The translations under genes were made by a program, and so were the position numbers. DNA of 64,000 nucleotides from Bolinopsis microptera (Eukaryota > Ctenophora > Tentaculata > Lobata > Bolinopsidae). The stretch spans positions 15,250,667 through 15,314,666 of the forward strand of contig NC_087074.1 in NCBI RefSeq assembly GCF_026151205.1. The letters run 5' to 3'. A model generated the notes under the pieces. That model saw only the letters and a list, made by a program, of their open reading frames with translations. It had not been told where the DNA came from and searched no databases. Below are positions 13,391 to 25,639 of the stretch, piece by piece (the first letter of the stretch is position 1; every line of letters begins with the position of its first letter).

Positions 13391-14389
13391 ATGCTGCTGA
13401 AACACATTGAGATCGGCTGCAGGAACTTCTCCAAAGCCAAACAAATCTTCACCTCAAACTTCTCCTTTTCTCTTGTTCACGAGGAGAAGGATTCTTGTCT
13501 GCTCAAATCTAACAACATCAAACTCTTCCTCAAAAATAACCCCACCGATGTCAGCCGTGTCACAAACGTCGCATTTACCTGCCCCAATCTCCTTTCGTTT
13601 AAAAACAGTGTCACCAACCTGAAAACCAAATCATCAGAGATAAGAGAAAACTGTGCTTATCACCCTGGGGTGCCGTTTATTGACATCTTATCTCCTTTTG
13701 CTAATCTAAGTCATCGTGTGTATCAGAAGTGTATAGAAACACAAAATGAGACTTTAATGTCACGTGACATGGATCACTTCTTGTTCTGTTGTGACCGGAA
13801 GACAGCAAAACTTCATGCTCAATGGTACGCTGAACTGATGAATGTAGATCCTTATAAGTTGGCAGGTTCAGAGTCAGGCACAATGAAAGTTGTTGTAAAT
13901 GGGTCAGGCATGGAAATGTTTGTTAACTGTGGCCGGGAGAGTGGTCTACCTATATTTGCGTTTTCTGAACCAATCACTCAAAACACTCTTGGGTACAACC
14001 AGATTGAGAGATTTTTAACTGCGAATAGTGGCGGAGGGGTCCAACATATTGGGTTAAAATCTTCTGACATTTTCAAAACAGTTCGCGAACTGAGGGGAAA
14101 AGGTGTAAGGGTCATTGAACAGCCATTTTCTTACTACACTTTAGAAGAAAAACTCGCTCAGTTTCAAGACTTAGATATTGATCCAAAACTTGCTTTTGAG
14201 AACAGTATAATAGTTGATAAGGACGATGATGGTTACTTGCTGCAAGTTTTTACTGAAAGTGTTTTAGAAAAAGATGGGATGTTCCTAGAGATCATAGAGC
14301 GTAGGGGGTCCAGGGGTTTTGGTACGGGAAATGTTAAGGCTTTGTTCGCAGCTTTGCAGAAGAAAATGGAGTCGTCAGCTGTGTCGTGA
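13391..14389 (+). CDS. HPDL: 4-hydroxyphenylpyruvate dioxygenase-like protein, intronless
   Basis: A single uninterrupted frame of 332 residues. The C-terminal half is a clear HPD-type vicinal-oxygen-chelate domain. All three iron ligands of the family can be placed: His129 in RDMDHF, His219 in GGGVQHIGL and Glu300 in MFLEIIERRG. The N-terminal VOC half is diverged, as in the HPDL branch rather than HPD. Human HPDL is also a single-exon gene, of 371 residues, whereas HPD genes have many introns, so the structure supports the HPDL call. HPDL in mammals is mitochondrial and has been linked to making the coenzyme Q head group from 4-hydroxyphenylpyruvate through 4-hydroxymandelate; this role is inferred here. 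The start is ATG 13391, just after a stop-containing leader. AATAAA is at 14462-14467. A true HPD that lost its introns is the main alternative. Confidence 0.8.
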   Translation: MLLKHIEIGCRNFSKAKQIFTSNFSFSLVHEEKDSCLLKSNNIKLFLKNNPTDVSRVTNVAFTCPNLLSFKNSVTNLKTKSSEIRENCAYHPGVPFIDILSPFANLSHRVYQKCIETQNETLMSRDMDHFLFCCDRKTAKLHAQWYAELMNVDPYKLAGSESGTMKVVVNGSGMEMFVNCGRESGLPIFAFSEPITQNTLGYNQIERFLTANSGGGVQHIGLKSSDIFKTVRELRGKGVRVIEQPFSYYTLEEKLAQFQDLDIDPKLAFENSIIVDKDDDGYLLQVFTESVLEKDGMFLEIIERRGSRGFGTGNVKALFAALQKKMESSAVS

Positions 14390-14889
14390 TGTAGTGACCA
14401 GGTTTTGATTTAAAATATAAATTAGGCCTCATATCACAGTTAGCTGTTTTTATTGCTCGATAATAAAATTGTGTCTCGCTAGTTATAATCCGTTTTTGGA
14501 TCTTGATAAGATTTAGTTTCATGAAATATCGTTGTATAAAGTTGCCTTGTTTGTAATGTTTGATGTGACCCACAGTTTAAATATTTAAACATTTCGGGTG
14601 TTAACTTATTATATCCCTTTTCTCTTGTATTTTTTCTAAATACAAAATTTGATTCTATTTTTACCTCGACATTTTACAATATTTAAATATTACTGTTGTC
14701 CATTTTATACTATACAGCTTTTCTATAACAACAAAAAATCAGTCAAACAATACAAACAATTACTCATTGAAAGAAATTAAAACCACAATAAAAAACTAAA
14801 TATCTACAATCTGTTCTATAAATAGAAAAACAGCATTAAACAATGATTATTTGACATACAGGTAACGTTATCCACCTTAGCAATTGTAA

Positions 14890-15955
<1,066 letters not shown>

Positions 15956-15981
<26 letters not shown>

Positions 15982-17903
15982 TGAGGTGCAGTTTGTGCAA
16001 CTGTTGGAGAGAACCCGCGCGCTGGAGGATGGTAGTTGGAGAAAACCACATTATTATGAGCATCTGAAGAAACTACACTTGCAGCTCAGTGAGTACTGTC
16101 TTGAATCTTGAGGTTTAAGTAATGAATATATTAATTAATATAATAACATATTTAACACATTATATTCTCTTCGTGTGTATAAGGCTGAAATTCAATCAAT
16201 TTTAAGGTGGCCCGTTGAATAATTCTAAAGTAATTCAATAAACCCTATACCCTTGCTAAAGGTCTTCGCTGTAAACAGCTGTGTTTCAGAAGAAACGCCA
16301 GGATTGACAGCTGACGATCGTGTAAGTTACGAGAAGTCTATGAAAGAACTCGAACAAGTCATGGCTGATATATCCCAGACGAAAGTTGAGCGACCGTCCC
16401 AAATCTCGGAGTTAATCCATCGCCGTCGTACTAAAGTGTAGGTTTTTACATTTAAAAAATTCCTTATCAAAACTTAAATGCTTGTTTTTCGTATTCAGTC
16501 CTGACCTGCTATCAAGAGATTCTGACATATTCTATTCAGTGGCGTAACGTTGCCTGTTGGCGCCCCCCTGCCGAAAATGCGCCCCCTGTTGGCGCCCCCT
16601 CCCTTTTTGGTGCCCCTCCCTAAAATTGAACAAATTAGGTGATTTTAGAGGATACGCCGGTAAAATCTCTAAAAAAGTGTGTATCTAGAGCAAAACGCGC
16701 AGTTTTGCTAGTACTTCAGTTAAGTTTTCGAAATTGTCCCACATTCAAACGACGATTTGGCGCCCCCCTAAGACGGCGCCCCCCTGCACTGCGGGGTCAG
16801 CAGGGCCCTTCGTTACGCCACTGATTCTATTCAGGGAGGAACAACAACGGTTGAAAACGCCTGAAAAATTAGTGGTCCCAGCATTTGCTGCTGAGACTTC
16901 GCTTTCTACTCCTTTTAGAGAAGAATATGTACCAGAAAAAGATGTTTCTGAGGTTGTGAAGCAGCACAAAGAGGTATGATGCAATTGCATGTGAACATTT
17001 AACAACAAAAGATTTCTCTTTCGGCTTTCATTGCCATTCTGAGGTCACAGATATGTCACTATCTTTGTCTCATCACTTGTTTCGACGAAAGTGGCAGTCA
17101 CGCTGTAAGACAGTATTAAACGTAGGGCGCGAAGCATAGATTGCGATGAAAATAAACTTCTGTTTTTTTTAAATACGCGCGCGCGCGCAGCTTAGCTACA
17201 TATTTTGCACAATAATACTCTATTTCTATCATTATGTCTTTAACACGCACATTTATAGAAATTGTCTGTGTAAATACCTTGCTGCGTGGATACAAAAAGA
17301 TACTTGACTCAACGCTTATGAACAAATGTACATTAGAATTCGACCGACTGAAGTAAACAAAACGTGATCACTTTGAGGCAGTTTTCCTTACTTTGAACTA
17401 TTAAGTTTGATATCACAACTCCTGATCCCCTCTTAAATCCATATACCTGTTAGAAAAAACTTGAAGCGTGGGAGATTGCATTGGTCATTTGGTCAGATAT
17501 AATATATCGGTTCAGCTAGTAAAATCATCATTCACCTTGCTCATTTCTGTCCGTTGAATTTTGAATTTCATTTGAACACGCGTCAATTAAAGCGAATTCA
17601 AAATAACCCCTCTACTATTTTCAGCGACAATCAAAGCTAGCTGATCAAATGCTAAAGATGACTCAGAACCTAAAACAAGTCTCGGTGGCAGCACGTGACA
17701 TCATACAACAAGATAACCAGAACTTATCCGGTGTACAGGACGTTGTGGATCGAAACACAGCTAAACTTGGTAAAGAGACGGCTCAGTTGGAAAAGTTTAA
17801 CCAGAGCAGTGGCAAGTGCTGGGTTTGGACTCTGATATTTGTTGTCATGGTGATATTTGTTGTAATGGTGATATTTATCAGACTTTTTCCTAGGAAGAGA
17901 TAA
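15956..17903 (+). CDS. USE1: USE1 SNARE (Golgi-to-ER transport), four exons
   Basis: Exons are 15956-16088, 16290-16437, 16835-16973 and 17625-17903; phases 1, 2 and 0 all agree and give 232 residues (human USE1 has 259). Exon 1 (NEVQFVQLLERTRALEDG) matches the N-terminal helix. Exon 4 holds the SNARE coiled coil (about residues 141-205, with LADQMLKMTQNLKQ and a QDNQ segment) and ends in one membrane helix with FIRLFPRKR, the tail-anchored C-terminus of the family. USE1 works with syntaxin 18, Sec20 and Sec22b at the ER. The ATG lies inside TRIAP1's last exon; no other in-frame ATG is present in exon 1, so the start depends on this overlap or on a missing upstream exon. A hAT MITE sits at the exon 3 acceptor. 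AATAAA is at 18007-18012. Confidence 0.88.
16529..16831. mobile_element. hAT-type MITE with 8-bp duplication at the USE1 exon 3 acceptor
   Basis: The element is 16537-16823 (287 bp) with perfect 13-bp terminal inverted repeats, cagtggcgtaacg and cgttacgccactg. The flanking duplication is attctatt at 16529-16536 and 16824-16831. It has no coding capacity. A sister copy is at 31102-31371. The right-hand duplication is the pyrimidine tract of the real acceptor (attctattcag, exon from 16835); the left-hand duplication joined to the element's own CAG gives the same ten bases plus G. Confidence 0.92.
17176..17188. repeat. Short CG dinucleotide repeat
   Basis: An alternating C/G run of 13 bases inside USE1 intron 3. 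It is the only place in the gene cluster with such CpG density and could adopt Z-DNA, but no function is implied. Confidence 0.7.
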
Positions 17904-18207
17904 AATTCTGGAAGAGATTGACGTAATTGATGCTTTGATTTAGTGTTTTGATCTTGATACTTAGTTTTCAAACAGAGTCAGTTACAGTTCTTCGACTGTA
18001 GTGTTTAATAAATTTGTTCTGATCTTGATAAATTACCAGACTTTATTGGGTTTTACATTCGAGTTTCGACCACTCATTGCTTCAATAATTTTCAGCGGAT
18101 TAAAAAGTTTAGTCAAAATTTCTAATGAATCGCTATCTTATAGCAAATTTGAACTTGGTTGTTCATATCACGATTATCGTTGAAGTAATACTTATAATAT
18201 CATAATC

Positions 18208-18224
18208 ATCCCTTTCTACTAGCC
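18208..18224 (+). promoter_or_regulatory. Strong 3' splice-like site immediately before the SF3B4 ATG
   Basis: A pyrimidine-rich stretch, catccctttctactag, ends 2 nt before the start codon of SF3B4. It looks like a full acceptor and would serve either a 5'UTR intron or spliced-leader trans-splicing. The upstream gene USE1 ends 321 bp earlier on the same strand. I see no matching 5'UTR donor with confidence. Confidence 0.45.
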
Positions 18225-19623
18225 ATGGCGGCAGGCCCAATAGCAGAAAGGAACCAGGACGCCACAATCTACGTTGGTGGGCTGGATGAGAAAGTGAGCG
18301 AAACTTTGCTATGGGAACTGTTTCTCGAGGCTGGACCAGTTGGTGAGACATTCATGTTCACTCGCTTTGAGCTAATCCGTTTTTATTTTGTCTCTTATTC
18401 TTGTGTTCAGAAGTTTTTCTATACTTAATTGAGATCAGGAAACATTATATTAATTTGAGACCCAATATTTACGTGTTCCCTATTATAATTACGGTATCCA
18501 CAGTGAACGTACATATGCCGAAAGATCGTATTACGCAGCAGCATCAAGGTTACGGTTTTGTGGAGTTTATGGGAGAGGACGATGCGGACTACAGCATCAA
18601 AATCATGAACATGATCAAAATGTTCGGAAAACCTATCAGAGTTAATAAGGTAAGTTGGAATCGAACCGTTTTGCCGTCCCCAAATGGCAAACTTTCCTTC
18701 TATTCTATTTTATTATAGGATAGGAATTTTTAGTTAATTTTAACATTATGACTTATAATACCTTCTCTCAGGCCAGTGCCCATCAGAAGAGTTTAGACGT
18801 CGGGGCGAACTTGTTCATCGGCAACCTGGACCCCGAAGTAGACGAGAAACTTCTCTACGATACATTCAGTGCTTTCGGTGTTATTCTTCAGACCCCTAAA
18901 GTTATGAGGGATCCAGAGACTGGAAACTCCAAGGGGTTCGCTTTTATAAACTTTGCAAACTTTGAGGCGAGTGACGCTGCTATCGAGGCGATGAACGGAC
19001 AGTATTTGTGTAACAGGTCGATTAGTGTTAGTTACGCGTTTAAGAAAGATGGTAAGAATGAGAGACACGGGTCAGCAGCAGAGCGTATTCTCTGTGCTCA
19101 GAACCCTCTGTCTCTTGCTGATAAGCCTCATACTATGTTCGCTGACGCTCCACCTGAAAAACCTGCCACAGAAGAGACTGAGGAACCCGTAAGGAATGGA
19201 ATGCCGATGCCACCGCCCATGATGCCTGGAATGCTGCCGCCTAATATGCCACCAAATCTGCCTTCGATGGCTCCTAACATGCGGCCTGGCATGCCACCGA
19301 TGCCACCAATGGGAATGATGCCACCACCTCCGAGCGGTATGATGCCATCCTTCCCACCTGTACCTCCTGGTGGACCACCTAGTGGAGACAAGGGAGGCCC
19401 CGGGCCCCCGCATAACATGCCACCGATGCCTCCTATGCCGCCAGGTTCAAACTTCCCGCCCATGCCGCCCAGAGGCATGCCACCACCTCCCATGGGATGG
19501 GGACCGCGACCGGACGGCAACTTCCGAGGAGGTCCTCGACCTCCATTTCGACCACCCTTCATGGGACAGCGACCACCCAATCGACCTCCTCGCCCTCCCG
19601 GCATCGATCAGAGACAGGAATAA
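18225..19623 (+). CDS. SF3B4: Splicing factor 3B subunit 4 (SF3b49), three exons
   Basis: Exons are 18225-18342, 18504-18649 and 18772-19623, giving 371 residues (human 424). The protein starts [20 protein letters not shown], very close to vertebrate SF3B4. RRM1 (about residues 13-90) has RNP2 IYVGGL and RNP1 [11 protein letters not shown]2 (about 100-178) has RNP2 LFIGNL and RNP1 KGFAFINF. The conserved bridge [18 protein letters not shown] follows, then a tail of Pro, Met and Gly repeats (PPMPP type). SF3B4 is part of the U2 snRNP SF3b complex in the nucleus, contacts pre-mRNA near the branch point and binds SF3B2. The long frames on the opposite strand across the tail are shadows of the Pro-rich code. 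It is last in a head-to-tail run with HPDL, TRIAP1 and USE1. Confidence 0.97.
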
Positions 19624-19836
19624 TAAGGCGAGAAGCTTTATTTTTCTGCTTTTATTAATTATTTTAACATTTATACTTAGAGCTCACATCTTATTTCTAT
19701 CACTTCGCTGGTCGCTGTGTAGCGATATTTTGATGCTCACCGACGGATATCTTTTATTTATTTCCATTTGATATTGTATGAAGTATTTGACTTTAAGTTA
19801 AAACCTGTCATTTATGAAATTTCTTTTCGGTCCACG

Positions 19837-20134
19837 TCCCTGATGGGGGGTATACAACGGTCATTAATGTCAGTATTATAGAATTTTGCTGAAATATTCA
19901 TATACATTAATGCACATTAATGCCCATTTATGCCCATTAATGCCCATTAATGCACATTAATGCCCATATTTAATAGAAAAATGGGCAAAAATGGGGGAAA
20001 AAGTATGGGCATTAATGGCAGTATTATAGAATTTTGCTGAAATATACATATACATTAATGCACATTAATGCCCATTTATGCCCATTTATGCCCATTAATG
20101 CACATTAATGACTGTTGTATCTCCCCTCCCTGAT
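19837..20134. mobile_element. MITE made of CATTAATG-type internal repeats, downstream of SF3B4
   Basis: The ends are inverted: ggggggtatacaac on the left and gttgtatctcccc on the right, extending imperfectly through a further gtcattaatg. An 8-bp direct repeat, tccctgat, flanks the element at 19837-19844 and 20127-20134, so the element is 19845-20126 (282 bp). Inside are two direct copies of a block that begins cagtattatagaattttgct and continues with arrays of cattaatg spaced by cc or ca. It has no reading frame. Eight-bp duplications occur in hAT, P and Merlin elements; the GG ends fit hAT poorly, so the superfamily is open. Confidence 0.75.
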
Positions 20135-20525
20135 ACTGAGAAATAATACACATTTTAGGTAAGTGTAACTAAATGATGCTTTAAAACATCCCCAATTTAA
20201 AATAAACCCTAATACTAAATTCCCTTTGCAAATCAAGTAAAATCCTAAAATAATCGTCTCATTAAGGGACTTTTAGTGCAGCGGTTCCGCAAAAGGCGGT
20301 TGCTTCACTGCAGTAAATACTCTGCCGCCTCGCAGCAGTGCACTTCATATTAGTCTATATATTGCGGCATCAGCCGAGGGGAAGGGCGTTGGCCTTGGGT
20401 ATTTACTATTTAGCTCATTCTATGTTTACGGAGGGGTAAATGTAAATAGTAGAAATACCAAATATTCAATAACGTAACCACTCAGACTGGCCACAATAAC
20501 TAGACAATATCAAACAGTTTAGGAG
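20135..20525. other. Spacer between convergent SF3B4 and tetraspanin genes
   Basis: AT-rich, with one GC-rich island (about 20275-20400). No coding exon was recognised. Both flanking genes end here. Confidence 0.5.
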
Positions 20526-22189
20526 TTACTGGCTACTAAGTTTGGAGTACCTTTTAGCCTCCCTGGCTACCCAGCATGCAGCAAATATACACATGATCTC
20601 CAAGAAGAATCCTATGCAGAGGATATAGAATGTGAACATGACAGCTTTATCAGCGAAGGCTAGTGCTTCGTCCCTGCACCCAGCTGCGTAGGCGGTTTCA
20701 GTGGTACACTTAACAAGCACTTCGGTAGAGTTAGAGTTAGGGTCACTGGAGCAGCAGGAGGCTGGCAGATCTCCCTTCCAGTCAGTCGAATTTTCCAACC
20801 TGGAGAGGAAGGTGATTTAGTGTTTCAGATTATAATGTCTTGGTTTCAACCTAGTTCTTGATATTATGTTAGTTAAGGGAAGCACAGCACGAAGTATTTA
20901 ATTTGTTTAATTTCTATGATTGACAAATTGTCAATGTAACTTAATTCCCTTACCCGCAGCACTCCAATTTCTCTTGAATAAGGTCAACTATCTGCTGAGT
21001 GGCGTTTGTCATGTCATTGTAAGCAGTCCCGTTGAAGGTCTGGTTCATGTAACTGTCCACTTCCTCTACCACATCTCCCTTTTGTAGGTACTCTAAAATT
21101 TAGACATTTATCATCCGCTTCAGCGATGGTTAAGACGTTGATTCAAAGGAAACTCTGATAGGAAAAGATTTTGGCGGAATTTCGTCTATATCCTCTTTAA
21201 AGAATGATAATTGCAATAATAAGATAATTACCAACGACAGCGAAGGCAGCCTGGAGCAGAATAATAATGAGGATGAGAACACAATATATCCTGCACACCT
21301 TGATGCTACTTGTTAGACCAGCGTACCAGCCGACAGCACCTACTAGTAGAATAATAACTCCTGTAATTACTACTCCGTACATCACCAGTTCTATGTTGTA
21401 CCTGTGTGGGAAGAAGGGTGAACTTGGGGTGAAGTTCCGGGGATGTCATGGGGAGAGCTCCACAGAGTTTGTTGCTGTTTGGGGGAGTTTTAATAACATG
21501 TGCTGTGGTGCCGGTGACGATAGCATTCTGGCTCTCAGGCTGCTTCGAAAATTTCAGTAGGAGAAGCCTGACCTGTAGTTTTGCAGTTTGTCATAATATT
21601 GATTTTCGGCAGGGGCTGTACATGTTGCTTCACTTTCATGTGCACTGAAAGTGAAACATCTAGCATTTGCTTTACTGGGCGGCGCTCAGCCTGTCATTCC
21701 GCCGAATCTTTATGAACATTATAGCCTGGGGTCCCCAGGTAAGCATTTGCTTAGAATCAAGAATGTTCAAACTGTAGACTATAGGTCTTGTTGTACTAGT
21801 AGTGCCAAGAAGCTGATTTGCAATGAAGGGTGGGGCCCTCATAATTTATAACACCTCTCAGTCTTTTTACTTAGAGTACAATGACCTGAAATCTGCATAC
21901 TGATAACGTTGAATTCTCTCTCAACATATCGTTGGTCGGTAGGGTCCATAATAATGTACATTGTTCAATAGTAGCAAAATTGATGGAAATAATCGGGCAC
22001 ATAACGCTTAAACGCCATGTTCAAACAAGAAATAATAAGTATGTTGACAAACCCGCCGCTGTACTCCTGGATAGTAGCCTGGTTGAGGATCCCCAGGACC
22101 CCACAAATAGTGACCAGTATTCCCACTAACACCGTCACTCCGTTCACTACCATTAGTAGGAGGTTCGTTTTGTTATCACACATACCCAT
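20526..22189 (-). CDS. Tetraspanin, four exons
   Basis: On the - strand the exons are 22189-22053, 21401-21232, 21092-20954 and 20799-20526; phases 2, 1 and 2 fit and the product has 239 residues. Four membrane helices are visible: one in exon 1, two in exon 2 and one at the end of exon 4. The large outer loop has the diagnostic CCG (LECCG, split across the exon 3/4 junction), then PASCC and two more cysteines, the six-cysteine pattern of tetraspanins. Several NxS/T sites in the loop (NQT, NGT, NAT, NST) suggest glycosylation. The start is ATG 22189; codons further upstream lack ATG. Tetraspanins organise membrane microdomains with integrins and receptors; the subfamily cannot be fixed here. 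Intron 1 holds a diverged dispersed repeat. Confidence 0.93.
21665..21790. repeat. Dispersed repeat, copy A, in tetraspanin intron 1
   Basis: The stretch with actgggcggcgctcagcct, tcattccgcc, tatgaaca and agcctgggg resembles 25057-25170 over about 100 bp, with a gap of some 30 bp. It is non-coding. The family is not recognised; a SINE or decayed DNA transposon are both possible. Confidence 0.45.
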
Positions 22190-24840
22190 CTTTCTGCTTC
22201 TCAACCCTCCTTAATATTATTTAGTCTGTTAGCACTGAGGTCTAGCAATTATTCGAGATGAGCTATACAATTATATTGTCATCTTGTGGATGAAGTGCAT
22301 TTTTAAATGATCTGAGAGTTAAATTTTGCCTGGCGACATTATGCAGTTATATTTGAGGTTAGCAGATTGTCTGCATGCATGATAATTGCTGCTTGTAAGA
22401 ATTAAGGTTATAATTGATAATTTAAAGCGCATTAATCGTATGTACTATGTGAGGTGTTTAAACTCTTACATCTGCAAAACATGATCAACTCAGTTGATCA
22501 TCAACTGGTACATTCAGCATGACAATTGAAAGTCGAATCTGTTATCAAGTTTGAACAGACGTTTCCTATCGATTGACGCATGCATCTTATCTGAGCGATA
22601 CAACAAATTGAAAAGTTTGGCATATTACCCACGTCCTATCAAAACTGCAAGTAAATTACTCGTTGGATCATCTAAGAAACCTTCATGCTTCAAGTTCAAT
22701 GAAATATTTAATTTTAAATGAAAGGTCCACCTGGAAACTAGCTAATAACTCGTCAACATTAGTATTACAATGGAAGGCAAAACATAACCAGATGTTTAAT
22801 GGTTTGCTGCTGAAATGCACCGATGAAAAGACGGCGTTTGCTGGTCTATGTTTATTTAGCTAAAACAACATCGGTGATCGGAGGTGATGTGGGTGTATGT
22901 TTGTTTACTTAACGTAACGTTAACACAGATCTGCACAACATAAACAACTGCCTCTTCGTCGTGTCTACACTAATATTTATAATTGTGCCATGCGCTTTTA
23001 ACACGTAAGCTGGGTGCTGCATGCACGGTTACATTAAAATTTACCAATGTGGATCACTGGATAGATGTGGGATGGTGATGGATGGAATTGTATGGCATAA
23101 TATATTCAATAATTATAGTGTAGTATATGTATGAATATGATTGATGATGGAAGCGCATGTGTATGAAAAGTTCGTAACACATGCACCACCTGGCACATGT
23201 ACGTTTGTTATACTGTCATTTTTGTAAAATTATTCTCTTATATCTAATCTCCATCTCTCTTAAGCCGTAGTACGTACATATTACATTGCATGGAGCTTCC
23301 CCAGGTAATCTACTACGTGATGAACTCTTCTGTCAAAGAAATTTAGACGAGTAACATCCGTCAATCATATCACGTGATCGGGACAGTTTTTCACCAATAT
23401 CTCATCAGGGGAGCATTTTAACTCGGGGGGGGGGGGGGGGGGGGTATCATCCGTCAAGCCCGGCGCGCGCTATTTCGTAGCACTTGCCTCGGGCCATTTC
23501 GAGAAAAAGTGGCGCGCGCTACTTCTTGTAGGTTTATAACCTACCAGGACGCGCGCCGAGTCCAACCTTTCCCGCTCATTGGACCAGGTGAGCTTGCATG
23601 CTTGTGAATGTAGGTGTAAGTACAGCTAAACTTTAGTTTATCCCTAATTATATTAACCCCTATACACTGTGACTATGCACTATAGAAACCTGAAAAGTGG
23701 TGACTGCATACTGAAGGGAGAAGTGCCACGACTACCTGCGCTACATAGACGCTGTTGTCAGCACTGCACGCGCGCGCACGATCCTTCCCATCGGGGTTCG
23801 TGGATACACTCCTGCGCGCAGTGTCGTGACCTCCCTTCGTCGTAATTAGCTTGTATTCAGATTGAACAATTTTGAAGTCAAATAAATGTGGTTTCTTTTA
23901 GACTTAAATAAACAATATGGATGTAGTCCGAAAGTAATTTGTCTACTAAATAACATTTTGAAATTATGAACAAAATTGGCGAAAATTTGCCGTAGATGTG
24001 ACCAAAAAACTACGCGCAGAACTAAATATTTCTTCATAAACGCGTGAAAATTTTTGAGTTTAACATTGAATATTTTAGCTTAGTTATTGTAATACTTAAT
24101 TTTCAAGTCTCTATCCGATAACTAAATATTTTATCTTTACGACAGTATAAAATTTGTTTGTATATTTGCTAAATTAAAAAAACAGTAGCAATAGAAACGT
24201 CGAAGGTCTTGCGCTTATTTCAGTCCCAAAATATACCCTAATCATTGATTTCATAAAAATCACTGAAAGTGATGTCTACAGGCATATTTAGCCCTAACAC
24301 CTTCGCAAATCATTTAGCAAGGGTTCATAGTCAGTTTTTAAGATCAACTTCAATATCATTGTCAAAACAGTGAAAGACATAATACTAAAAGTAAATCATA
24401 AATGAGTGGTTTCTCTTTCTCTTTCATTTTAACACATCATGCATTAGTAGAAGCAATCCGAGATCTTTATTCATCATTGAAGATGTAGAACATAGAATAA
24501 TTGGTCCTCTTTAGTGTCTGATTACCTATACTCCTGAAAATATATTAGGGATATTATCAATTATGTAAAAAGAAAACAATATTGAATATGTGTACAGCAT
24601 GAAACATTGATAGCTTATGTTTTTGAAAGCTCGCTTATTCGTTTAAGCGATCAAATAGTCAGTGTGCTCAGTGCAGTGCACAGTGGAGAACAGTTTAAGG
24701 CACCGGAAATGTTCCAAATAAATCCTCTGTCTACTATCAGACCACACACTCCACTATGCACTACAATGTATTGTATATCAATGGCAGTTGAAATGTGTTC
24801 CCGCCATTTTAAAATCAAAAATGTGCGCAGCATCTTACGG
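22190..24840. other. Gene-poor AT-rich spacer with a GC-rich island
   Basis: No supported coding exon. It contains a 20-base G run at 23425-23444 and, next to it, a CpG-rich patch (about 23455-23560) with a repeated ggcgcgcgct motif and a short gtaggtt/aacctac hairpin. A second patch at 23768-23820 has several GCGC motifs. Short frames here lack homology to anything I recognise. Confidence 0.5.
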
Positions 24841-24844
24841 GACA

Positions 24845-24906
24845 TGCGCCGTGACCAACGGTCACGGCGCAATGGTTATGCGCCGTGACCATGGTCACGG
24901 CGCATA
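24845..24906. repeat. Double perfect hairpin with shared GC-rich arms
   Basis: First hairpin: 12-bp arms tgcgccgtgacc (24845-24856) and its complement (24860-24871) with a 3-nt loop. Second: a 30-bp perfect palindrome (24877-24906) with the same arm sequence at its core and no loop. The two are 5 bp apart in AT-rich DNA, so the same 12-bp arm occurs four times in 62 bp. Confidence 0.9.
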
Positions 24907-25056
24907 CACATTGCGTTTAAGTTTTTGTATAAATGTCCAGCTTCTCTGTGAAATTTGGTTGACTCGACTAATTTAAAAATGTAATACTCTTTGTTTCATT
25001 CTAGTTTAATAGTATTTCTATTATGGTCGGAAAGAATTATAATGTTTTTTTCTTCT

Positions 25057-25170
25057 ACTGGGCCACATTCAGCCTGTCATTCTGCCATATTTTTTCAACG
25101 GCTATGACATGAAAACTAACATATGAACACTTATATGAGCCTGGCCCCATGTAAGATGTTTCTTTGTAGT
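25057..25170. repeat. Dispersed repeat, copy B
   Basis: Partner of the repeat in tetraspanin intron 1: actgggccacattcagcct, tcattctgcc, tatgaaca and agcctggcccc occur in the same order. No coding content. Confidence 0.45.
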
Positions 25171-25639
25171 CAGTAGTGTATTACTATTTCGGTTTTATAG
25201 TTGCATTTAATTCAGTAAATATCAATGGTTTCTTCACCTCTTCAATGTAATTGGTTTGGAGGTCATTTGAAATAAGGAGGTAAAATAACTCAGATAGCTT
25301 CCGGCAAGTTCCACGGATACAGTGATTGAGTTTCTAGTCAACCTAGCCTCTTTGCCTGACTGATTTCTTGTTCGGCAGGGTGACTGCTTAAACGTCAACT
25401 TCAACCTCTTCCACTGCATCGAATCGTACTAGTAGAATTTGTACCTGAAATATTACATTTTATAGTTTAGCGACCTTCACATGTGGGTCAAACTTAGTAT
25501 TTCTGAAAGTTTCGCCAAATTTCATTGATTTCAGAGGGTGTGGCACGTCACTCTCTCATTTTAGTTTTAATTATTGTCGCATATTAGTGCCGTATAATTA
25601 ATGATGTGATCCATCCAGTTGTTTGACTTGTGCCCAGAT

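Noticed and set aside
19072-19604. Gly-rich frames on the - strand opposite SF3B4
   Set aside because: Shadow of the Pro/Met-rich tail of SF3B4, which is conserved and correctly spliced on the + strand.
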